DNA of 9,942 bases from Flavobacteriaceae bacterium (lineage in GTDB: Bacteria; Bacteroidota; Bacteroidia; Flavobacteriales; Flavobacteriaceae), in assembly GCA_018623655.1 (NCBI GenBank), contig JAAZVG010000047.1, forward strand, positions 1 to 9,942, read 5' to 3'. Numbering within the stretch: position 1 is the stretch's first letter; every line of letters begins with the position of its first letter. The position numbers were made by a program, and so were the translations under genes. A model generated the notes under the pieces. That model did not search any database. It was not told the origin of the DNA and saw only the letters and a list, made by a program, of their open reading frames with translations. This document shows positions 1 through 6,785 of the stretch, piece after piece.

Positions 1-465
1 CCGAGCTTATTTGACGTATCCCGGCTAAAAGAAGGGGATGTGATTGAATATACTCCAACAGATGGCATCCCTGAAAATAAGTTCGATAACACAGGCGATA
101 TCAGTCTCAGTTCTAAGATTGTTGTTTACCCAGGACCCGAGTTCACTTGTTTAAAAACCCCTGAACAATTGGTTGACCTGTCTTTAAAAGTAGCTAGTCA
201 TAACCGAATGGGGATTCGAGTACTTCCATCGACTTATCTTCACAGAAAGCATTCTACGATCAAATCCGCTGTAGTTTTCCCCGGTATAGTGCAGTTGACT
301 CCTTCAGGAGAATTGATCGTTCTTCATCGTGATTGCCAGGTTACAGGCGGATACCCTAGAGTTTTGCTCACAGACGAAAAAGGTTTAAATCAAATCGCTC
401 AAATACGCCAAGGGTCAACGATCCAATTTGAGCTTGCTGAATTATCCAATTATTTAGGAGAATAA
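1..465 (+). CDS. pxpC: 5-oxoprolinase subunit C (PxpC / KipA-like, biotin-dependent carboxylase uptake domain), 3' end only
   Basis: The reading frame is open from the first base of the window and ends at TAA 463-465, giving 154 residues of a protein whose family is usually about 290-330 residues, so the N-terminal half lies outside. The GTG at 40 is an internal codon, not a start. Recognisable family blocks are SHNRMGIR near residue 67 of the fragment, a hydrophobic SAVVFPGIVQLTPSGE stretch, then TGGYPRVLLTDEKG and QIAQIRQGSTIQFEL near the C-terminus; these match the C-terminal half of PxpC. Known for the family: with PxpA and PxpB it forms the prokaryotic ATP-dependent 5-oxoprolinase that opens 5-oxoproline to glutamate in the cytoplasm. 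The pxpA and pxpB genes would be expected upstream, outside the window. The last 16 bases overlap the 3' end of the convergent acylase gene. An older name would be allophanate hydrolase subunit 2 / AHS2. Confidence 0.85.
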   Translation, partial: PSLFDVSRLKEGDVIEYTPTDGIPENKFDNTGDISLSSKIVVYPGPEFTCLKTPEQLVDLSLKVASHNRMGIRVLPSTYLHRKHSTIKSAVVFPGIVQLTPSGELIVLHRDCQVTGGYPRVLLTDEKGLNQIAQIRQGSTIQFELAELSNYLGE

Positions 466-2507
466 CGTCGAACAGCATCTTTGATCACACTAGCTTTATC
501 GAAATGCATGGGTTTTGTTTGAAAATTCTGATAGAGTTTCATTTGATCGTCATAATGCAGAGATTCAGGGCGCTCACTATTTCCATAAGACATAACCGAG
601 CGGTAAATGGTTTTTTCAGGGGTAAACTGTATGAGTGCGATATACGATTCACCATTTGTAATTCGGTAACGTCCGTTTTTATCTTGAACTCCACGCATAG
701 CAGTTACTACATCAGGCATACCCCAGATTGGAATTGCTTTCTCGCCTCGAACTAATTGTTGAAATTCGCCTAAGGTCACCGATTGGCTTTTGAAATACTT
801 TTTTAAATAACGAGAGGTTTTTTTAAGTGCCTTGTATATCACTTCTTCACTAAAACTATTATCGGGATTACGCTCCCCATAGTGTTTTTGAAGTTGGTAG
901 TAAAGGACAGCAAAAATACCAGCACCTTCGGAGTTCATATCCGCCACGCGATCCCAACTTTGAATTTTCCTTAATAGTGCCCCCGCTCCCGGGTAATCAG
1001 ACGGATTCATCTCGAAGACCTGATTAAAATCAACATAATTATAATTCAGTGGCGTTGGGAGTTTGTGATCGTATTTGATGGTTTTGAACTCCTCAAAGGT
1101 AATTTCATCATCTGAACTTAGTAACTGATAGAGTCGAGTACTTCTGTTATTGTCGTAAAGCTCATAGCCCATAGCTCTTGAGAAATCTCCTGGGTTGGGA
1201 TTGTCCTTAATTCCTGTAGATTTGAATGGACTGTGATTCGCATTGTAAACAAATCCTGAGGCAGGGCTAATTACTTGTGGAAGCTCTTCAGTTTCATAGT
1301 AAGTATCCCAGAGCGTTTCGCTAGAATTTCCCGGTACTGTTTTGCTCCAATCATAGGCAGGGTTTCGCTTCGGCATCTTCCCATTAGAGATGTAAAATAT
1401 CGTATCAAATTTATCTGCATATCCAATATTATAACCCGGAATAGCATTCATTTTTAAGGCTGAGTAGAATTCACTAAAATTAGATGCCTTGTTCATTCTC
1501 CACCACTGTTCAAGTGCTTTAATAGTGGTTGTGCTTGGCGTTCTAACCGAGTAAAATCCACTTCTATTTTTCAGAGTAGGCCCGTAAATACTCGTATAAT
1601 ATTTCTTTTTAATTCCAATCTTAATCCCGAAAAGTTTAAGATGTACCTTGGCTTGTTTTTCTTCAAGCGCTAATACCTCGCCATTAAACTGATAGGTAAG
1701 TAGTTTGGGATCGATCATATTAAGCCGAAAGACGTCGGCCTTGTCTTGAAAATTAACAGTATGTGTCCATCCCAAATTTTCATTCGCTCCTGTTAAAATA
1801 CAGGGAGCTCCGGGAAATAATGTTCCGATGATATTAGTTCCTTCTTCACTTACCAAATGAGCCTCGTACCATGAAGTTGGCCCTTCTAAAGGCTGGTGAG
1901 TATTGATCGTTAAGAAACTCGCTTTTTGTCTTGTTTTCACACTCGATAGTGCGATGAGGTTTGAGCCGTTAGAGTCGTCTTTTGGCTTCTCGATCATTGG
2001 GGTTTTATTAGAGATAATTTGCCTTACAAGTTGATCTGCAGCGTTAGATACAAAAAGCTGTAATTGAGAATAAGCCACCATTTTTTCTGGGGTGACTGGG
2101 AAGAGACTTTTTTCTAGTACCTCTTCAGGATGCTTTTCGGCATAAGCGTTCAAACCGGATGCATACCCCTCGATTAGTGCGACAAATTCATCGCTGAGCG
2201 TATGAAATTGTTCTTTTGCGACACGTTCGGCTTCGATAAACTGAGTAAGGAAATCAGCTCCGGCCCCCTTTAAGCCAATATGCCTAGAGAGTTTAGCATC
2301 TCCGGCGAGGTAACCCAATTGAATGGTTTTAAAGTCGTCTTCAGCATGCGCCCATGCAAGACCATAAGCTACCTCGGCATCAGTAGGAGCATAAATATGG
2401 GGTACGCCATAAGAATCTCTGATGATTTCAATATTGGATGGTTCAATTTGTGCGACCCCCATGTAAAATAGAATCATTGCTCCTAGGCTGAACAGTTGTC
2501 TTTTCAT
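450..2507 (-). CDS. Penicillin acylase / PvdQ-type N-terminal nucleophile amidohydrolase, exported
   Basis: A 685-residue precursor with a short signal peptide (hydrophobic residues 5-19, likely cut after GVA at 19). The start is fixed by an in-frame TGA directly upstream of the ATG. The family matures by self-cleavage in front of a serine; here the site is Gly181-Ser182 in NGSNLIAL. Counting Ser182 as beta-1, His204 falls at beta-23 and Val251 at beta-70, exactly where PvdQ-type acylases carry their catalytic His and oxyanion-hole Val. The active-site Asn is Asn422 or Asn424 in SGFVYNANHSP. Near the C-terminus are GESYI and SYGNSERPESLHYDDQ, typical of the family. Known substrates in the family include beta-lactam side chains, acyl-homoserine lactones, acylated siderophore precursors and cyclic lipopeptides; the sequence does not tell which applies. 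It probably acts in the periplasm. It is monocistronic and divergent from the pterin dehydratase gene with only 26 bp between them. A weak -7-like element (one mismatch to TAnnTTTG) lies at 2561-2568, inside the divergent gene. Confidence 0.88.
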   Translation of the reverse strand: MKRQLFSLGAMILFYMGVAQIEPSNIEIIRDSYGVPHIYAPTDAEVAYGLAWAHAEDDFKTIQLGYLAGDAKLSRHIGLKGAGADFLTQFIEAERVAKEQFHTLSDEFVALIEGYASGLNAYAEKHPEEVLEKSLFPVTPEKMVAYSQLQLFVSNAADQLVRQIISNKTPMIEKPKDDSNGSNLIALSSVKTRQKASFLTINTHQPLEGPTSWYEAHLVSEEGTNIIGTLFPGAPCILTGANENLGWTHTVNFQDKADVFRLNMIDPKLLTYQFNGEVLALEEKQAKVHLKLFGIKIGIKKKYYTSIYGPTLKNRSGFYSVRTPSTTTIKALEQWWRMNKASNFSEFYSALKMNAIPGYNIGYADKFDTIFYISNGKMPKRNPAYDWSKTVPGNSSETLWDTYYETEELPQVISPASGFVYNANHSPFKSTGIKDNPNPGDFSRAMGYELYDNNRSTRLYQLLSSDDEITFEEFKTIKYDHKLPTPLNYNYVDFNQVFEMNPSDYPGAGALLRKIQSWDRVADMNSEGAGIFAVLYYQLQKHYGERNPDNSFSEEVIYKALKKTSRYLKKYFKSQSVTLGEFQQLVRGEKAIPIWGMPDVVTAMRGVQDKNGRYRITNGESYIALIQFTPEKTIYRSVMSYGNSERPESLHYDDQMKLYQNFQTKPMHFDKASVIKDAVRRYSPK

Positions 2508-2533
2508 TCAATCGATTTTATTACCTTGAAGTT

Positions 2534-2827
2534 ATGAAAAGATTGACGGTTAGCGAGGCACAAATACAACATAAAAGCTTAGAAAATCATTGGGGGCTTC
2601 GTTCTGATCGAATTGTTGCCCGATTTGAATTTGAAAATTTTGAAAAGGCAGTCGATTTTATGCATGAAGCTGTCCCTTGTATTGAGCGCCTTAATCATCA
2701 TCCCGATTGGTGTAATAGATACAATGAGATTACGATCACTCTCTGGACTCATGACGTAGGCGGGCTTACCGATTTGGATTTTGCGTTGGCCAAAGAACTA
2801 TCGGCTCTTTATAACACAAAAAAATAG
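2534..2827 (+). CDS. phhB: 4a-hydroxytetrahydrobiopterin dehydratase (pterin-4a-carbinolamine dehydratase)
   Basis: A 97-residue protein, the normal size for the PCD/DCoH family. The signature is intact: NHHPDW with His55, His56 and Pro57, then THDVGGLTDLD with His73. The spacing of the three histidines equals that of the catalytic His61, His62 and His79 of mammalian PCD. The enzyme dehydrates 4a-hydroxytetrahydropterin to quinonoid dihydropterin, recycling the cofactor used by aromatic amino acid hydroxylases; in bacteria lacking such a hydroxylase a role in other pterin chemistry, such as molybdopterin, has been proposed. No hydroxylase gene is in the window. The next gene, a short-chain dehydrogenase, begins 2 bp after the stop, so the two are almost certainly co-transcribed. 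No good Shine-Dalgarno precedes the ATG, as usual for Bacteroidota, and I see no strong -7 box. The symbol phhB follows the Pseudomonas gene; the family call is firm, the pathway is not. Confidence 0.9.
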   Translation: MKRLTVSEAQIQHKSLENHWGLRSDRIVARFEFENFEKAVDFMHEAVPCIERLNHHPDWCNRYNEITITLWTHDVGGLTDLDFALAKELSALYNTKK

Positions 2828-2829
2828 CT

Positions 2830-3585
2830 ATGAAAGAGAAAAAGATTGCGCTCATAACCGGTGCAAGCAGCGGTATAGGTTGGTCTACAGCCTTAGCTTT
2901 AGCTGAAAAGGGTTATGATTTAATCCTTTGCGGAAGAAGAAGTGAACGACTACAGCAATTAGCAGATGTTGTTAAGGTAGAGACCCGTCAGCTCATTTTT
3001 GACGTGAGAGATAAGCGAGCCGTTTTAGAAGCGATCGAGGGTCTTCCTAAGCAGTGGAAGGCCATCAATGTTCTTGTGAATAACGCTGGAAATGCTCACG
3101 GCCTAGATACTGTTCAAGAAGCGAATCTTGATGATTGGGATGCTATGATTGACGGTAATGTAAAAGGACTGATGTATGTGACAAAAGCTGTTCTCCCGTT
3201 TCTAAGAGAGAGTAGCTGGGGCCATATCATTAACGTAGGTTCAATTGCTGGCAAAGAGCCTTATCCTAAAGGAAGTGTCTATTGCGCATCAAAGGCTGCC
3301 GTCCAGTATTTCACTGACGGTTTACGACTAGATCTCAATCCTGAAGGCATTAGAGTTAGCGCGATTCACCCTGGACTGGTAGAAACGGAGTTTTCAATGG
3401 TTCGTTTTAAGGGAGATGCCGATCGCTCTAAGACTGTTTATCAAGGAGTGGAGGCACTTCGTGCTGATGACGTTGCAGACGCCATTCTTTACATGGTTGA
3501 AGCTCCTAGGGCGGTAACGATTGCCGACTTAGTAATTCTTCCGACCCGCCAGGCAAGTGCCTACATAATCAATAGAGAACATTAG
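2830..3585 (+). CDS. SDR-family NAD(P)-dependent oxidoreductase, YdfG-like
   Basis: A 251-residue classical short-chain dehydrogenase. The Rossmann glycine motif TGASSGIG covers residues 10-17, NNAG is at 84-87, and the catalytic tetrad is Asn110, Ser138, Tyr151 and Lys155 (YCASK). The Arg pair in CGRRSER (residues 36-37) after beta-2 suggests NADP(H) preference. HPGLVETEFS near residue 180 is the usual loop after the active site. Overall it resembles E. coli YdfG, which acts on 3-hydroxy acids, L-allo-threonine and malonic semialdehyde, but SDR substrates cannot be read from the motifs. The gene follows the pterin dehydratase by 2 bp. Since dihydropteridine and dihydromonapterin reductases (human QDPR, bacterial FolM) are also SDRs, a pterin-reductase role is possible but is inference. 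Its TAG stop overlaps the TAA stop of convergent trkA in the 4-base string TTAG. Confidence 0.88.
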   Translation: MKEKKIALITGASSGIGWSTALALAEKGYDLILCGRRSERLQQLADVVKVETRQLIFDVRDKRAVLEAIEGLPKQWKAINVLVNNAGNAHGLDTVQEANLDDWDAMIDGNVKGLMYVTKAVLPFLRESSWGHIINVGSIAGKEPYPKGSVYCASKAAVQYFTDGLRLDLNPEGIRVSAIHPGLVETEFSMVRFKGDADRSKTVYQGVEALRADDVADAILYMVEAPRAVTIADLVILPTRQASAYIINREH

Positions 3586-4274
3586 CGAACTCTTTGTTTT
3601 AGAAATTGCTGTAGGTCTTTATTTGATCCGTAAAGTACTAGAATATCACCTTCTTCAAGAACATGTTCTGCAGAGGCTACACCCTGAACTTGATTTTCAG
3701 TTTTCGGACTACCTAGCACGGGGTTTACTTTGACTTGCTTTATGATAGTAAGTACTAATAAATTGTATTTAGATCTAAATCCTACTTCTTTAAGAGTTTT
3801 ACTCACATACTCGTTAGGTACCGTTGCTTCAATGATACTGAAGTCATCACTTAGTTCAAAGGAGTCTACTACGTTAACTAGGCAAAGTTTTTTAGCCCAT
3901 CTTTCTGCAGTTTCTTCTTCTGGATGAACGATTTCATCAACTCCGATGGCTTGTAAAACTTTTTCATGGAGTGGATTGATTGCACGACTAACCAATCGCT
4001 TTACTTGCATATTTTTAAATAGCGCGGTTGCCATTACGTTTGCCCCTTGATCTTCTCCGATTGCAATGATTACAATATCAGTTTCTTTGAGCGGAAGCCC
4101 AGCAACGGCAAGTTCATCTGTGGCGTCGAGCTGAACGGTGTAGGTAATTTTCTCCTTAAAGGCATCAACTCTTGTTTTACTTGTATCTACGGCGAAGACT
4201 TCATTGCCTTGAGCGGTTAACTTTTCGGCGAGTGAAGCTCCAAAATTTCCAAGTCCGATAATGATATATTTCAT
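3582..4274 (-). CDS. trkA: TrkA/KtrA-type potassium uptake regulatory subunit (RCK protein)
   Basis: A 230-residue cytoplasmic protein with one RCK_N plus one RCK_C domain, the KtrA-like single layout rather than the doubled TrkA of E. coli. The Rossmann motif GLGNFG uses Gly7, Gly9 and Gly12, and Asp30 ends beta-2 (FAVDTSK), as expected for NAD(H)/ATP/ADP binding. LDATDE at residues 49-54 is the next conserved turn. The C-terminal part from about 140 has the RCK_C pattern ending in LEEGDILVLYGSNKDLQQF. Subunits of this family form an octameric ring on the membrane subunit and gate K+ flux according to bound nucleotide. The gene begins 2 bp after the stop of trkH, so the two form an operon and a complex. 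Several Bacteroidota annotations name this protein trkA; ktrA describes the layout better. Confidence 0.92.
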   Translation of the reverse strand: MKYIIIGLGNFGASLAEKLTAQGNEVFAVDTSKTRVDAFKEKITYTVQLDATDELAVAGLPLKETDIVIIAIGEDQGANVMATALFKNMQVKRLVSRAINPLHEKVLQAIGVDEIVHPEEETAERWAKKLCLVNVVDSFELSDDFSIIEATVPNEYVSKTLKEVGFRSKYNLLVLTIIKQVKVNPVLGSPKTENQVQGVASAEHVLEEGDILVLYGSNKDLQQFLKQRVR

Positions 4275-4276
4275 AA

Positions 4277-6022
4277 TTAGTGGATTGTAATTTCTTCTTT
4301 TGGGTAGCGATAGTTTTGACTGATTACATTGCGAAAAATGGCAATAAGTACGGTCAGTGCGCTAACGCGGCCAACGAACATTAATATAATGATAATGAAT
4401 TTACTAATAGGGCTAAGGCCGGCGGTGATTCCCATACTTAGACCAGTGGTGCTATAAGCTGAAACGCTTTCAAAGACAATTTCGATCATCTTAAGATCAG
4501 GCTCGAAAGCTGAAATTCCCAATATACCAATAGCAATAACGATAATAGAAAGCGAAATCATTGCAAAAGCTCTCTTGACAGTAACTTCGACGATCTCTCT
4601 ACGATAAAGTTCTATGCGTTCACGTCCGCGAGCTAAACTTAGAATATTTAGGATCGCGATGGCTATTGTACTCGTTTTTATACCACCTCCTGTAGACTTT
4701 GGAGAGGCTCCTACCCACATTAGAAACATAGTCAACAATAATGTAGGGAAACGAAACTGAGCAACATCCACCGTATTGAAACCTGCAGTACGAGGTGTAG
4801 TCGCCCCAAAAAGTGCAGTAATTAACTTTCCAAACCCTGAGTGTGCTGAAAGTACTCCTTCTCTTTCAAGAGCGAAAAAGATGAAAGTTCCACCTACAGT
4901 TAAAACAATAGTAGTAATAAGAGCGATTCGGCTGTTGAGAGTTAACACCCACGGACGATAATTCGGTTTGCCAAAAAATGAAAATACTCCTTTTGTTTTG
5001 TAGCTGAGGTATGAAACGATATTCGAAACGATTGGAAAGCCTAGCCCACCAATAATAAAGGTCAAAATGATTGCCAATTGTAATCCATAATTGAATTGAA
5101 ATCCACTTTCCATAAGTGAATCACTTAGGGTAGAAAATCCGGCGTTACAAAAAGCAGAGACGGCGTGGAAAACCGAAAAAAATATTCGATCAAATAGGGA
5201 ATTAAAAGCTGTTGGATCTGTGTTGTAAAAAATTAAAATAGCCGAAAAAGCCTCGATACTCAAAGTGATAATTAGGATGCTCTTCAGTAAGCCAAGCTCT
5301 TTCCCAATGGAACCAGAGCTGTTGATTTGATTGATAGCAATTTGCTTTTCATAGCTTATCTCACCTTTAAAGAAATAACTAAAATAGCTGACAAAGGTTA
5401 AGATTCCGAGTCCTCCGATTTGAATTAAGAAGAGTAAAATTGATTGCCCAAAAAAGGTAAAATGTGTGGCGGTATCGACAACAACAAGGCCTGTAACACA
5501 AACTGCGCTCGTTGCTGTGAACAGTGCATCAAGAAGACTGATCCCGTCATAGGTAGCACCAGGAAGGGATAATAGTAAAGAACCACCGAGTATAATCACA
5601 ATAAAACTAATCAAGAATAGTTGTGCTGGGTTCAGGGCTGTACGCTTATAGCTCACTCTTAAGTCTAAGAAACCTTTAAAAAAAAGTATCGCTGCTGCAA
5701 ACTTTTCAAGATGAAACTGCTCAGCTAGCTGTCTGAACTCATAATCTTCTGCAGTAAAAAAATAAAGTGCTAAAAGTGCTCCTGAGAATAGACCAGAAAT
5801 TCCATCTAGAATCGCAATTCGTTGATAAATCCTTCTGCGATCGTTGATATAGGTGAGTATAGAGCTCACCAAACCTACTAATAATGCAAAGTAGTAGAAG
5901 AGTTCAAGATTGAAAGTTGCTGTATTCGACGAGTGAAATCCGAAATCGTAAATCAGTAGAAGAAAACAGAACAAACTCGTCCAAAACGAGAGTCTGTAGA
6001 AGTATTTAGGGTTAAATAGCAT
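4277..6022 (-). CDS. trkH: TrkH/KtrB-family K+ transporter membrane subunit with N-terminal extension
   Basis: A 581-residue polytopic membrane protein. All four pore repeats carry their selectivity-filter glycine: TSAVCVTGL (Gly178), SAFCNAGF (Gly295), TPRTAGFNT (Gly414) and SAYSTTGLS (Gly527). The flexible GGGIKT segment at about 445-450 corresponds to the gating loop, and GRVSALT (Arg552) is the conserved C-terminal signature. KtrB proteins are about 440-450 residues; here roughly 130 residues precede the first pore unit and hold about three or four hydrophobic helices (near 12-28, 38-58, 67-88 and a weaker one near 107-118). Such extensions occur in other Bacteroidota members as far as I know. 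It carries K+ (Na+-coupled in several family members) across the inner membrane, gated by the RCK subunit encoded next. A matching -7 box and two palindromic elements lie in front of the gene. The family is certain; ion coupling is not visible. Confidence 0.93.
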   Translation of the reverse strand: MLFNPKYFYRLSFWTSLFCFLLLIYDFGFHSSNTATFNLELFYYFALLVGLVSSILTYINDRRRIYQRIAILDGISGLFSGALLALYFFTAEDYEFRQLAEQFHLEKFAAAILFFKGFLDLRVSYKRTALNPAQLFLISFIVIILGGSLLLSLPGATYDGISLLDALFTATSAVCVTGLVVVDTATHFTFFGQSILLFLIQIGGLGILTFVSYFSYFFKGEISYEKQIAINQINSSGSIGKELGLLKSILIITLSIEAFSAILIFYNTDPTAFNSLFDRIFFSVFHAVSAFCNAGFSTLSDSLMESGFQFNYGLQLAIILTFIIGGLGFPIVSNIVSYLSYKTKGVFSFFGKPNYRPWVLTLNSRIALITTIVLTVGGTFIFFALEREGVLSAHSGFGKLITALFGATTPRTAGFNTVDVAQFRFPTLLLTMFLMWVGASPKSTGGGIKTSTIAIAILNILSLARGRERIELYRREIVEVTVKRAFAMISLSIIVIAIGILGISAFEPDLKMIEIVFESVSAYSTTGLSMGITAGLSPISKFIIIILMFVGRVSALTVLIAIFRNVISQNYRYPKEEITIH

Positions 6023-6029
6023 GCTATTT
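6014..6029. repeat. 16-bp perfect palindrome centred on the trkH start codon
   Basis: AAATAGCATGCTATTT reads the same on both strands, and its centre falls inside the trkH ATG (6022-6020). In the mRNA it could form a 6-bp AU-rich stem with CAUG as the loop, holding the start codon in the loop, or it could be a dimeric protein site. A 16-bp perfect palindrome is expected by chance a few times per 10-20 kb at most, so position rather than rarity makes it notable. Function is inference. Confidence 0.4.
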
Positions 6030-6052
6030 TCTCGAGTATTCTCTCAAGATTC

Positions 6053-6068
6053 TATCAATTTGTTGATA
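6053..6068. promoter_or_regulatory. Inverted repeat next to the trkH -7 box, possible operator
   Basis: TATCAA and TTGATA form a perfect 6-bp inverted repeat around a 4-base spacer TTTG. On the trkH strand it lies immediately downstream of the -7 box at 6077-6070, so it would cover the transcription start, a common place for a repressor site. Its centre is 39 bp from the centre of the palindrome at the start codon. The regulator, if any, is unknown; chance is a real alternative for an arm of this length. Confidence 0.3.
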
Positions 6069-6069
6069 T

Positions 6070-6077
6070 CAAAGGTA
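6070..6077 (-). promoter_or_regulatory. Bacteroidota-type -7 promoter element for trkH-trkA
   Basis: On the minus strand this reads TACCTTTG, an exact match to the Bacteroidota -7 consensus TAnnTTTG. It sits 47 bases before the trkH ATG, in the 76-bp gap between trkH and the upstream lipoprotein gene, giving a leader of roughly 40 nt. No clear TTG -33 element is found about 17-23 bp upstream, which keeps confidence moderate. Confidence 0.5.
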
Positions 6078-6098
6078 TTATAATTGCCGAACCTATGG

Positions 6099-6785
6099 TT
6101 ATTCTATGCCCAGCATTTTGTATTCATAGCTTGCTTGAAGCCGAATTAGGTCGAAATTGGAGTTGCTTAAAAAGCTTCGTCTTTTACTATGAACTAAAAG
6201 TTTTTTATGCCACTGCAAGGAGTCGTTCAAGATTAAACTTATTTTTCCATTATGGTCTACGGCGTTGGCTTTTACTCTACTTGTTTTCTGATCAAAAAAG
6301 AAATACCAAATATCTGTTGAATTGGGATAGGTAACCTTGATATAGTCTAAAGAACTGTTAGAAAAATCAAATACCTTTTGGCCCAAGTACTCAATCTGTG
6401 CGCCCTTATCTTTTAACTTAAAAGGTTGGAAAAAGACAAAATTTGCTCCTTCGATAATGCGCTTATACTTCTTCGACTTCCCAGGTAAGTCATTTGATTT
6501 TCTAATCGCTCCGTCTTCAAATATGATTCGGAGTGAATCATTTGTTTCTAAAATAGTTTGACGCAATGAGGGAAGTGAAAAGTATTGAATCAGAGTATCG
6601 GTCACCGCTCCTTTAGGGTCAACGGTAAAGCTTGTTTTTTTGTATTTAAAGTTCTTGAGATTCGTGTAATTGAGAAGATCGCCATGGGCGCTAATGGCGC
6701 TTTCAACAACAGAATCGGCCGAAGTCGGGATTGTACAGGCACTGATATTAGCCAAAAGAACGATAAGAAGGATACGAAAAATCAA
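6099..6785 (-). CDS. DUF6503-like lipoprotein with a TTG start
   Basis: A 228-residue protein with a lipoprotein signal peptide: hydrophobic residues 5-14 and lipobox ISAC with Cys17. The middle and C-terminal parts, such as FFQPFKLKDKGAQIEYLG near 115-132, then DYIKVTYPN and DIWYFFFDQKTSRV, resemble the DUF6503 family of Bacteroidota, whose members look LolA-like (beta-rich, possibly lipid-binding); that match is from memory and moderate. The first codon is TTG. An in-frame TAA lies eight codons upstream with no ATG between, so TTG is the only start that keeps the signal peptide. TTG overlaps the TGA stop of the upstream PLP enzyme in TTGA, so translation is probably coupled. No metabolic link between the two products is evident. 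The gene would be anchored at the inner or outer membrane facing the periplasm. Confidence 0.75.
   Translation of the reverse strand: MIFRILLIVLLANISACTIPTSADSVVESAISAHGDLLNYTNLKNFKYKKTSFTVDPKGAVTDTLIQYFSLPSLRQTILETNDSLRIIFEDGAIRKSNDLPGKSKKYKRIIEGANFVFFQPFKLKDKGAQIEYLGQKVFDFSNSSLDYIKVTYPNSTDIWYFFFDQKTSRVKANAVDHNGKISLILNDSLQWHKKLLVHSKRRSFLSNSNFDLIRLQASYEYKMLGIE

Noticed and set aside
504..755. Plus-strand open frame of 83 codons inside the acylase gene
   Set aside because: It lies wholly antisense to a well-supported gene, has no family resemblance and no promoter.
3551..3562. AGGCA-AG-TGCCT inverted repeat near the end of the SDR gene as a terminator
   Set aside because: The 2-base spacer is too short for a stable hairpin, it lies within coding sequence, and no T-run follows.
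450..6022. A new defence or signalling system linking acylase, SDR and K+ transporter
   Set aside because: Genes are on alternating strands with separate transcription units, each has a clear household family, and there is no mobile-element or defence hallmark.
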